Positions 1 to 9,190 of a stretch of 64,000 nt of DNA are shown piece after piece. The notes below the pieces were generated by a model. The model saw only the letters and a list, made by a program, of their open reading frames with translations, made no database searches and was not told the DNA's origin. Both the position numbers and the translations under genes were made by a program. Source of the DNA: Diatrype stigma (Eukaryota > Ascomycota > Sordariomycetes > Xylariales > Diatrypaceae); assembly GCA_022225965.2 (NCBI GenBank), contig JAKJXP020000001.1:1116001-1180000 (forward strand), written 5' to 3'. Within the stretch, counting starts at the first letter, position 1. Every line of letters starts with the position of its first letter.

Positions 1-99
1 ACCTTCGACGTCGATAGAAGAAATCAAGGCATGAATAAGTGACCATTACAACGGTTGAACTGCTCCATCATTGCATTAGCTATATACTTGCATATATGC

Positions 100-2214
100 C
101 TATCTTCCGAAACCAAACCATCCCTTCTTCTGCGGCTGAGATGGCTGCTCTTGCTTGTTCGGGGCCTCGCCAACAACAGCAGTTGCCTTTCCAGGATAGT
201 CGACATAATTCCACGCGACGTCGAAGAACAGAGGCTTGACCGGGATGGGCTCGACTTTTGGAGGATAAGTGACGAGGTTCCCCAGGTCGACACCTTGTGC
301 TGGATACTCAGACAGGCGCTGGATCAGGGGCACAGCAGCGGTCTTGGAGGCCGCCGAGTTCGACTTCGCCCGTAGATTGTCGATCTCGACGATCGCACGG
401 CATCGTTGGAGCTCTCCTTTCAGGAGGTCATGGAAGAACCGCACATCTGCCTGTCGGATCTCGATGTTGCGAGGCGCGGATTCTGAGGCTGAAGAGCCAT
501 GCTCAGAGAAGAACGAAGCAGATTGTTGGCTCTGCTCGAACGCATGCTTGGTAAGGGCCAGCGCATTGAGCGACTGGCCTATCAATGAATGCGAGCGTGC
601 AATTGACAAAGATCTGCACCGCCGTCAGTAAGTTTTCATGTCGAGGAGAGTCCAAGGAGGACAAGGAGAACTTACTTGAGAGCCTGGAAGTAGTTGACCG
701 TCGCATCTAACTGCTCGAGGAGGCCTTCATCTGCGGCAACTCCAGGAAGCTCCTTGATAGAGTCGATGCTTTGTAAAGTAGAGTCGTAAAGGACCACCTT
801 CTCCCTCAACCGAGCAATCTTACGCCCAGGAGCTTCTGGCTTCGGCTTCCGAGACGATGCATCTTTCTTAGCTTTGCGAGTGGTATTGGGAGCGGAGTCT
901 AACAGAGCCCCGTCGTGCTCGCCGCTCAAGACTCGGTTACGACCAATTCTCCAGCTGATCATCTGATAATTGACAGCCGTTCGAGTGATTTGGAGGCTCT
1001 GTATGCGAGGGTCATTCTGGGGAACGCCCTCTTCGCGGAGGTCATCGATGGCATGCTTAGCAGCGTCTGCAGCATCCTGGCTGGCGTGGAGGACCCCGTC
1101 ATAGGCTGCCGCCATCTCCCTAGGCAAAATCACATCGGACGACGATAGCTTTTCGGCCAGCTGAGCAGTCGCTGTATCTGTTGCGGCCAAAGCAACCGCG
1201 ATGGCTGCGTCTTCGATCTTCACCTCTCGCGACCTCCAAGTGATAGTCTGGGGGGCATTGGCCGCGCCCGGTTGATCTTTCTGTGCATCAGGACCAGTCT
1301 GTTTCAACAGATTGGGGTCCAGCTTATTTACCTGCTCGATTAGAGCAGCATCGGAGGAAGGAAACGCCTTCTTCGCAATGGTCGGTATGGCTAATGTGCG
1401 AGGGATCTTGCTCTGGTAGGCAGCATACTGGATTGATGGGTCGATTGTCTCGGAGAGAAGGTCTTTGAATATGTCGCCTTTCATCACCGACGAGAGCGCA
1501 AGGTAGATAATGCGGGCGGTAGAGTAACTCTGCACGCAAGGCTTCCAGTCCTGCTTTTCGAACTGCGTTGCGCCTCGAATCAGGGACGCATAAGCACGGG
1601 CTTCGAGCAGGTCGATATGACTAGCACCGCTCGTAGAGGCATCGGACAGCAAGTCGACAAGCTCCTCGGCGATCCGGGCCCCCTTATCGAGTCTCGATAT
1701 GATATGCGAACGCGCTCGGCCGGTAATGCCCTTCGCATCGGTGGAATGGACTGCTTTCAATCTCATGGCATGGGCCCAATCTCTCTCTGCCGTCAGAATA
1801 AGAAGCTGGGCGAATCTAACACTTTGCTGTCAGCCCTTTGAAGCCTGGTTGGTGAGCGCGCATAAGCGGCTGGCCGTTTCCTCACCCATGACTTTCGGCA
1901 ATCTGCTCAGCCGTGACCGCGCTCTTCTTTGTGTATTTCCCCCTGTTCTTGACAGAGAGATTCAACTTCCTCCGGCAGTTGTGAAGCTTCTTGGCAAGCT
2001 GGCTGTGGTATGTGCCGTAATCGCCGTATAGCAGAGCCTGGTTCCTCGCCGAAACGACGAAGTTGGTGATGTCCATGACGCCGAGTCGGTAGCTCAGAGG
2101 TCGGACGGGTGTGCCTGCCTGCTTCGTGGTGGCAGGTCGGGGAATATCGTCACTTTGCGCTGGTGTTGAACTTCTTGGAATTCCGGTGGTGGGGTTGACA
2201 GTCATTTTGTACAT
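100..2214 (-). CDS. SRP68: Signal recognition particle subunit SRP68
   Basis: SRP68 is the large SRP protein that binds 7S RNA and pairs with SRP72 during co-translational targeting to the ER. I join three exons, 2214-1886, 1815-676 and 613-100, giving 660 aa; introns of 70 and 62 nt have GT..AG ends and the phases agree. The RNA-binding region starts near residue 48 (MDITNFVVSARNQALLYGDY), followed by a basic stretch with CRRKLNL and RGKYTKK. The exon junction restores a typical SRP68 segment (SHG-FAQLLILTAERDWAHAM). The C-terminus has FFDVAWNYVDYP and ends KKGWFGFGR, as in the SRP72-binding tail. Length fits the family (about 600-660 aa). A second in-frame ATG at 2205 could be the true start. 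The gene is divergent from the PPR gene. The identification is recognition of family sequence; the exon joins are my reading. Confidence 0.93.
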
Positions 2215-3043
2215 GTATGTATTAGAGTCCCTAGTATCTACCTAAGGTACCAACTATCAACTCCATGATGTGCCCTGTAGGATGTTGATAGGGCAGCTAC
2301 ACACTCCGTACATATGTACCTACCATACTAGCCTACTAGGAAGGTACCTCGAACCAGGAGTTTGGCGTTGGCGCTCCATACATAAACCCGATTAACTACC
2401 TTGGCACCTGGATCATTGTAGTTGTGTACCGAGAGTATGCGTTTATCTAGAAAACCATCAGCCTACCACAATCGCTCATAGGCTCGTATGCAAACGATAT
2501 GTAACAATGCGATCGATTAATGACGAAGTTGTGGAGCTCGGTGGTGGGGTGGAATTAGTGAGCTGGGTGAAGCCAATGGGGTTTTCAGTGAGGCACGACC
2601 GATTTTTTCGATAGCAGAGAACATAACATCCGATGCTCCTCCACCAGCCAACCAGCCCACCTACTGACGGAAGGTTATACCTACAAGTCATACCTCCAGG
2701 TTATACCTCCAGGTCATACCTCCAAGTCATACCTACAAGTCATACCTCCAAGCCAGACCTACAAGTCATACCTCCAAGCCAGACCTACCCCTAGCCCCCC
2801 CCTACCCTCATTGGAGCATGCACATGGGGCTGTCTGTCTGTTCGTGAACCGGCCAAGTTATCCTGCCCTTCACCAATGTTCGAAGAAGCTCTTCCCTCCC
2901 CATAAGTTCCAAGGATGCCTGAGATTGCACGAAGGAGGAGATGATAATACCGATTACGAAACCTTCAACCCCTGCTCCTCCAAGGACCCCAGACCTGTGC
3001 ACGACGTGGCGCATCCCTCGAGAGATACCTCCAGCTTCTCCCA
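2215..3043. promoter_or_regulatory. Divergent intergenic region, SRP68 / PPR gene
   Basis: An 829-bp region between two divergent genes, so it should hold both promoters and both 5' leaders. It contains a tandem array of nine 13-bp units at 2672-2788, on the PPR side. I see no further open frame with coding character and no canonical element I would name. Confidence 0.5.
2672..2788. repeat. 13-bp tandem repeat, nine units
   Basis: Nine consecutive 13-mers follow the consensus AAGTCATACCTCC, with variants such as AGGTTATACCTCC and AAGCCAGACCTAC. The last four units alternate between two variants, which suggests duplication of a 26-bp block. It lies about 255 bp before the PPR start codon. Confidence 0.9.
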
Positions 3044-6000
3044 ATGCTGGAGAAGACGGCTGCTAGCCTGGAACCATGCGGCCTTCAACGAGTCCTTCCA
3101 AGCGCCAACAAGTCCTTCCGGAGCAGACGACAGCTCCACACAACCTTCTGGCAGCATGGCGCTGCTGGCATTGAGCTCGGCAGTGCCTGGCAGGCTCTGA
3201 TGCACGGTACTTCAGACTCCAGCACCATGGATTCCCATTCTGGTGCCGAGGGGTCCAGGGGTCCTGCCTTGACTGCTTCGACCTTCCTCCTCGATTTCCT
3301 CTATCCTACCGGCGCTCTCGCCCTTATGCGCCGCCCAAACCCTGGCCCTTCCGACCGTTTGGATAAAATCCGACCTAGTGGTGGTCTAAGGAGCTTCGCT
3401 CCTCGCTCATATACGTCGTCTACTTCGAAGTCTGACTCTACAACTAAACCCGCTCAAGATGGTAATGAGTTAGAAGATCCCGAGAAGCCGGGAGATCCTG
3501 AGAAGCCGGAAGATCCTGAGAAGCCTCGGGAGCAATCTGATCCAACAGTTCAAACTACCGAGGAAGCATTAGAAGATTTGCAGGGCGGAAAGCCTCAAGG
3601 GCAACCCGACACAACGATTCAGGCTACCGAAAGGGACTTGGAAGATGTACAGAGCGAGAACCCCGCTGGCTTGGACGGCGCGAATCCTACTGACGATGCC
3701 GCCGACCATGCTAGCGCTCTTGATGAGCTTTTGGTCCGTGACGATCCCGAGACTTCCGACCAAGTATGGCATCATTACCAAGCTCTGGAACCCGAGTCCC
3801 AGGACCGTTATGTCAGCCGAGTACTGCTTTTCCTTTCGAGGACAGGAAGGTTAGCAGATTCGTGGAAGGTTTCGGAGCTTTTTCGTAAGCTTGATGTAGC
3901 TCGTTGGGATAGCCAGTCTTTCGCGGCCGGTGTCAAGGCCGACATCAACCTGCAAAACAACAATGAAGCTCTTGAAACACTGGTCAGAGGTTTGGATCAT
4001 GAGGCTATTGAACTGGAATCGCTCGTCGAGGCCCTAGATCTGGTGCTTGCGCAAGCACTCCGATCAGATACCCCAGACCTGTTATGCGACCTATGGAAGC
4101 ATTTCCCAAAAATGGCTGCGCGCTGGGATTTCGACAGCATCACCTCGGAATTGAAGCATGTCGTTTCCGTGCCTAGGCTTGCTGATAAAGCCTTGAATTT
4201 TCGACGAATCAGCTCCGAGATTCTCCAGAATTCCGCCGTTGAGATCAGTCAAGATGGTTTACAGGCTTTGCAGAAAATCCTTGTCCGCAGGGCTCTAATA
4301 AGCTGTAGCGACTTTCAGGTGAAACCATTGCTGAAGATCACAAAAGATCCCCTTGCATATGAAGAGTATCTTCGTGGGGTTATTGTCCCTGGAAGACGGC
4401 ACGAGCGTATCATTGAGGTCTACAATATCTACCGACAACTACCTGGTGCCCAGCCTACTCGCAATGTTCTCCATGAAGTGTTCAAAACCTACAAAACCAT
4501 GGATGTCCATATATCCAAGAAGCTGGCAGGTCTGGAGCTTCTATGGGGCGACTTCCATACGTTCCATACGAACCCTTCTCTGCGAGCATATCAGAGATAT
4601 CTAGCTTTTTATGCGTCACTAGGAGACAAAAAGAAAGTTCATACGCTTTGGAGAGAATCGATCGATTTATTCATTGAAGACCTTCCGCGAAGGGACGACG
4701 TTTTCACTCATCTCCAACAAGTCCACGCAGTGCTTGGTGAAGTCGAAGAAGTGCAGAAGATCTTCGATTCCATCACAACCCTGTTCCATCAGACTCCGAA
4801 CATATACTGCTGGAATATTTTACTTAATGCTTATGCCAAAGCAGGAGACTACGACGGCGCCATTCAGGTCTTCGAGAAACTGTGTGCTGTGGGGGAGCCC
4901 AAGCCCGATAAATACTCATACGGGACGCTTATGCAGATGGCCGGCTCAAGAGGAGACCTAGGGTTTACCGTTGACCTGTATGGACGAGCTCGCAGGTCAG
5001 GCATACTGGCCAACGATGCAATCCTAGGTAGCCTGATAGATGCTTACTGCCAGAATGATCTCATGAAAGAAGCCCAGGATGTCTGCATGCGTGCGGCGCG
5101 GCAAGGAATGCTTGTACCCAGGTTGTGGAACAGGCTGCTCCATTACTATGCATTACGTCGGGACCTCGTCAACATCAATAAAGTCCTTAATACGATGGCT
5201 GAGAAACAGGTCCCCTATAACTCATTCACGTATGAGCAGCTTCTAATGGGTCTTGCACTATGTCGGCAGTCCCAACATGCCCTTCACCTCCTTGCAGTCG
5301 GCATCAATGACAAGATCTTCGAGGTGACCACCAGACATTTTTACATAGTCATGGGCGCTTTGCTCAAAACTGGAGAACCCGAGCCTGTCCTGAGTTTACA
5401 TAGGATGATGAAGCAGAACGGTGTCCCGACTTCATACGGGATCGTCTTCCGCTTAATCCAAGCCCTGGGGCAGTACAAAACATTTAGCATTAGGGAACGC
5501 ACGAATAAAGCTTCCATGCATTTCCTCGGAGGTATTCTCCGTTCGTTCTACGATATATATGGGTACAAGTCAATGGAGGATTCTGACAGGCGATCTCATC
5601 ACAACGAACTGTTACCAAAAGAGCACCAATTATTGACAGGCGGTCCCGAGCCGTTCCAGTTCAGCACGATGATGTATATGTTCGTCGAGCTGAAAGAATT
5701 CGTCCGTGCCAAGGAGCTTGTCCACCTCTACCGTTATGTTTTCCAAGACCAGGAAGACAGTATCCTCCCGGCCGCGATGCTCAATTCCGTCATGCTAGCA
5801 GATTTGAGACAAGAACAATACGAACGTGTGCAGAAAACGTGGCATGTATTGTTTAGAACTGCCAAGAAGGTAGCACTATCAGAAGATTATGTCGAAGACC
5901 TACCTCACACTAGCAAAATCTCGCCCAAGTACCGGTATGTGCTGTCTGGCGGTATCAAGATCATGCAGGAAATGCTGTTCATCCAGAGGGACGCCACTGG

Positions 6001-6565
6001 TCTTCAGGACCTCGTTCGCGAGGTGCGCGAAGCGGGGTTCGAACTCGACAGCAAGAACTGGAACCTCTTCGTCCAGTACATGGTACAATTGAAACAGTAC
6101 GAGGAGGCCTTCAGTGTGTGCGAAGAGTATCTCATGCCCAACTGGTCTGGGTGGTTCACCGCGCGTGTCCGGGAGAACGTGAAGAACAGCCTGCCGCTCG
6201 ATCTCCGGCGTAAGGGGTCTTCTGCTCAGTACCTCCGACCCACGGCGACTACGCTATATCGTCTCGCCCAAGGCTACATGGAGCTGGATCAGATGAGCCC
6301 GTGGTCTCCAGAAGCCGGGGGTCTGTTGAGACAGTTGGTGGAGGACTACCCCCAGGTGGTCCGGGCCATCAAGTCCATGATCAGGGTGTACTCGGATCTC
6401 GAGTACAAAATATTTGAGGAGGAGCCTAGCTCTCCCTATAGCCTGGACGAGCAAGAGATGGAGGACGCCCTGGACCTCGAAAGCGGTGACGACGCGTATG
6501 AGAAACTGCAAAGTACGTATGATGAAAAGCAGAGTGCTGATGAGGAACAGGAGAGTGCTGTGTAG
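3044..6565 (+). CDS. Mitochondrial pentatricopeptide repeat (PPR) protein, 1173 aa
   Basis: This is one long intronless frame. The first 60 residues are basic and poor in acids (MLEKTAASLEP..SANKSFRSRRQLHTTFW), as expected for a mitochondrial presequence. Residues about 140-225 are an acidic, proline-rich linker with EKPGDPEKPEDPEKP repeats. From about 400 the protein is all-helical with PPR-like units; the clearest is WNILLNAYAKAGDYDGAI near residue 590, followed by PDKYSYGTLMQMAGSRGD and later units. PPR proteins bind single RNAs and control mitochondrial transcript stability or translation. The length and plan resemble the large fungal PPR proteins of the Neurospora CYA-5 type, which act on cox1 mRNA, but orthology cannot be decided here. 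It is divergent from SRP68. The C-terminus is acidic. Confidence 0.88.
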   Translation: MLEKTAASLEPCGLQRVLPSANKSFRSRRQLHTTFWQHGAAGIELGSAWQALMHGTSDSSTMDSHSGAEGSRGPALTASTFLLDFLYPTGALALMRRPNPGPSDRLDKIRPSGGLRSFAPRSYTSSTSKSDSTTKPAQDGNELEDPEKPGDPEKPEDPEKPREQSDPTVQTTEEALEDLQGGKPQGQPDTTIQATERDLEDVQSENPAGLDGANPTDDAADHASALDELLVRDDPETSDQVWHHYQALEPESQDRYVSRVLLFLSRTGRLADSWKVSELFRKLDVARWDSQSFAAGVKADINLQNNNEALETLVRGLDHEAIELESLVEALDLVLAQALRSDTPDLLCDLWKHFPKMAARWDFDSITSELKHVVSVPRLADKALNFRRISSEILQNSAVEISQDGLQALQKILVRRALISCSDFQVKPLLKITKDPLAYEEYLRGVIVPGRRHERIIEVYNIYRQLPGAQPTRNVLHEVFKTYKTMDVHISKKLAGLELLWGDFHTFHTNPSLRAYQRYLAFYASLGDKKKVHTLWRESIDLFIEDLPRRDDVFTHLQQVHAVLGEVEEVQKIFDSITTLFHQTPNIYCWNILLNAYAKAGDYDGAIQVFEKLCAVGEPKPDKYSYGTLMQMAGSRGDLGFTVDLYGRARRSGILANDAILGSLIDAYCQNDLMKEAQDVCMRAARQGMLVPRLWNRLLHYYALRRDLVNINKVLNTMAEKQVPYNSFTYEQLLMGLALCRQSQHALHLLAVGINDKIFEVTTRHFYIVMGALLKTGEPEPVLSLHRMMKQNGVPTSYGIVFRLIQALGQYKTFSIRERTNKASMHFLGGILRSFYDIYGYKSMEDSDRRSHHNELLPKEHQLLTGGPEPFQFSTMMYMFVELKEFVRAKELVHLYRYVFQDQEDSILPAAMLNSVMLADLRQEQYERVQKTWHVLFRTAKKVALSEDYVEDLPHTSKISPKYRYVLSGGIKIMQEMLFIQRDATGLQDLVREVREAGFELDSKNWNLFVQYMVQLKQYEEAFSVCEEYLMPNWSGWFTARVRENVKNSLPLDLRRKGSSAQYLRPTATTLYRLAQGYMELDQMSPWSPEAGGLLRQLVEDYPQVVRAIKSMIRVYSDLEYKIFEEEPSSPYSLDEQEMEDALDLESGDDAYEKLQSTYDEKQSADEEQESAV

Positions 6566-7274
6566 ACTCCCGTGTATATAGTTGTTTGTCCCACTCCTGT
6601 AAACCACCAAAGGCATGTATGTATGTGTTGCGCATGTGCAACTAGACCACCTACTTGAACACCATTACTTGTATATACCTGATGATATAAAGTTTATACA
6701 TATTTTCAGCCATTGGAAACGGTTGAGCTAGCTCTAGGTTTATGCTATATTAGGGTGATGAGCAATACTCCGAGACAACGACAGAGGAGCTCAGAGAAAG
6801 CCCTTTTGTTTAATGGTTCCAACCCGCTAGTTGGTTCAGTTGGTTCAATATTTACCGACTCCTCGATATATTAGACTGGTGCCCTCCACTCTACCAAGGT
6901 AGAAACACCGCAAATACTGCAGAAGTACTAAACAAATTCACAAATATCCCAGTGCCGTCTCTGCCCCCAGAACGGCCACTTAGACCCGGAATGAGTCACA
7001 ACTAGGTAAGTAGCGAGCGAAACCGGTGAATACCTGACCACGCCCTACTGTCAAGGCCCCCCCTCTTTACCCCCTGACCCCTTCAGCCCCCGGTTTCCCC
7101 AGATTTTTATGGTCTTCTTTACCGTCCGTACCTATATAATTGGATTCCGGCGCTACCTAGGTGGGTAGAAACTTGGTCATGATAGTAACCTTTGGTTTTC
7201 AACTGAAAACCCACCACAATTTCAGCCCATCCACTACCTGAGGTAGGGAGCGAGAGAGCGTTGACCTGTAGTCG
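6566..7274. other. Intergenic, PPR 3' end to GNAT 5' end
   Basis: About 700 bp without a supported gene. It includes the PPR 3' flank (AT-rich, with TATATA runs near 6670-6700), pyrimidine-rich stretches at 7060-7100 and a CCTAGG palindrome near 7156-7163. The last part should hold the promoter and leader of the acetyltransferase gene. Confidence 0.6.
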
Positions 7275-8534
7275 ATGCGCAACGCTATTCCACTCCGGCA
7301 AGCAAGCTGCTGTTCATTTCACAACTACCGCCGGCTCCACAGTCCTGTCAACATTATTGCCAATTCAAGTTCAGACCTGCTTGGTGCCCCCGGCTTAGTT
7401 ACTGTTAGGAGCCGACTACACCACACGAACATGGCTACCGCCCCGCCACAATCACAGCCGCCCCGCCACCATCCTGCTAATCCCGGAGATGGGGATGAAA
7501 ACGGGCTCGGAACCCGAGACAACGGAGACCTCGGTAACACCCCCACACCAATATCGCCACACCTCCAAACAGTACAACTGCCGCCAGGCTTCGCCCTAGT
7601 TCCCTGCAGCCCCGACGACGTGCCCCGCCTGGTCGACGTCTACATCCGGGCCTTCGCCGGCGGCGACCACGTGTACTGGTGGGGCCCCGAGGCGGCGATG
7701 CGCGCTTGGAACACGGTCCGGTTCGCGCGCTTCTTCGAGGATCCCGACGAGGCTTTGTTCAAAATCGTCGATAACAGCAACAGCAACAACGACAACGAGA
7801 AGTCGGATAGCGGAGATGGTAGAATTGTGGCGTTCTCGCGGTGGGTTTTACCGAGTACTATGAAGGGCGAGGGGTTCAGGAGGAAGGTGGGGGCAGCGCC
7901 GCAGCCGGGGGCGCAGCATGGTCAAGACTGGGAGGTGGTGGGGGCGGTAGAGGGGACGGCAATAGGGGGTAAAGAACAGATTGAAAAGTCTGGAAACGTA
8001 GAAGACGGCGGGATTGAAGCGAAAAAGGGCAACCCATCACCAACAAACCCACCGCCACCACAACAAGAAGACGAAGAATACCCTGAAGTGTCCGAAGGGG
8101 CCGAGGGCGTCGACCTCGAGCTATACCGCGAGTTCTTCGGCGTCGTGGCCCGCGCGCAGAAGCGCTGGGGCGCCGGCGCCGACAAGCTGGAGCTCTCCCT
8201 GCTGGCCACCGACCCGGCGTACCGCGGCCGCGGCCTCGGGGCCGCGCTGGTCCGGCACGGGCTCGTCGCCGCTGATGCCGAGGGCGGGGGTCACGGCGGC
8301 AAGGCTCTACTAGGAAAGGGACAGGGAAAAGGCGTCGACGCCTACCTCGACGCCCTGCCGCTCGCCGCCCCGCTGTACCGCCGCTACGGCTTCGAGGTCG
8401 TCGAGCGCCTGGAGTTCCCCCGCGCGAGGAAGCGCCTGGTCAATGGGGGGGATGCGGCCCGCGAGCCGTTCTTGTTCGTTATGGTTCGGAGGCCGGGTGG
8501 GCGGGGAGAGAGTGGGGAGGGTCTTGTTGGTTAG
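7275..8534 (+). CDS. GNAT-family N-acetyltransferase
   Basis: GNAT enzymes move an acetyl group from acetyl-CoA to an amine; the substrate here is unknown. The fold begins with PPGFALVPCSPDDVPRLVDVY, and the acetyl-CoA motif A is clear: LSLLATDPAYRGRGLGAALV, with the RGRGLG pyrophosphate loop. After it come LDALPLAAPLYRRYGFEVVE, the usual final strand-helix unit. A low-complexity insert (SNSNNDNEKSDSGD, later PTNPPPPQQEDEE) separates the N-terminal part from motif A. Two starts are possible: 7275 (419 aa) or 7431 (367 aa, ATGGCT in a good context just before the conserved part). The extra 52 residues are arginine-rich and acid-poor, so a mitochondrial leader is possible. The 3' half is clearly more GC-rich than its flanks. 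Confidence 0.85.
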   Translation: MRNAIPLRQASCCSFHNYRRLHSPVNIIANSSSDLLGAPGLVTVRSRLHHTNMATAPPQSQPPRHHPANPGDGDENGLGTRDNGDLGNTPTPISPHLQTVQLPPGFALVPCSPDDVPRLVDVYIRAFAGGDHVYWWGPEAAMRAWNTVRFARFFEDPDEALFKIVDNSNSNNDNEKSDSGDGRIVAFSRWVLPSTMKGEGFRRKVGAAPQPGAQHGQDWEVVGAVEGTAIGGKEQIEKSGNVEDGGIEAKKGNPSPTNPPPPQQEDEEYPEVSEGAEGVDLELYREFFGVVARAQKRWGAGADKLELSLLATDPAYRGRGLGAALVRHGLVAADAEGGGHGGKALLGKGQGKGVDAYLDALPLAAPLYRRYGFEVVERLEFPRARKRLVNGGDAAREPFLFVMVRRPGGRGESGEGLVG

Positions 8535-8649
8535 TTGGAGAATTGGAGGTTTGAGAGCCATGAGAGACGGTGTGTTCTTGGTTTGAGTTCTTCTGCCAGT
8601 TACAGAGGACAATTGGATATTTGTTGTCGTGGTAACGGCAGAGTCTAGT

Positions 8650-8672
8650 TACCTACCTAGGTAGGTAGGTAG
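8650..8672. repeat. Palindromic CCTAGGTAGG motif
   Basis: The sequence reads ACCTACCTAGGTAGGTAGGT, centred on the palindrome CCTAGG. It is one of many copies between genes in this window, and none lies in a called coding exon. Confidence 0.85.
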
Positions 8673-9065
8673 TCGGTCGGCTGGAAATTTGGCAGTTACT
8701 CGATCCTATGTGGCACGTGGATGCGTAGACAAGAGATCAAGAAGATAAGGAAGCCATGTCATAGTAGGGAGGCTTACATCTGGTCATGAAGCCGCCGCGT
8801 CTTTTGGCGATGTTTGTTTAAAGAGGCATATCAACTTACAGGCGTCGTATACATGTATTTTGGACTGGCAGAAATCCGAAGAGAACACCACACCATTATG
8901 TGCATATTGAATCAAATCGAGGATAAAGGGCACTGGTTGGGGCAGGGCGAAAGGGGCGAGGGGGCAACAAATTGGAGGGCAGAGTAACAAAATGAACATC
9001 AGAGTAGACAGGTATTGCTTCAAAACAACGGTGAGGAGGATAAGGCAAAACATCAAAAAGACAAG

Positions 9066-9190
9066 CCATGATGGCGGTCCTTCAGGCCCGCGGCGCGAAG
9101 CCTCGTGCGCCCCTCAGGTCTCGGACCCTTCTGGTACTTATTTGCGGCGCCCCTTGCGGGGATCGAAACCTGAGTTCTTCTGAGTTCTTC
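9066..9190. other. GC-rich island with local self-complementarity
   Basis: A sharply bounded GC-rich stretch in otherwise mixed sequence. It contains GCGGCGCGAAGC, GCGGCGCCCCTTGCGGGG (a GCCCC/GGGG hairpin with a CTTGC-type loop) and, at its end, two copies of TGAGTTCTTC. It does not fit tRNA or 5S rRNA as I read it. Function unknown. Confidence 0.4.
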
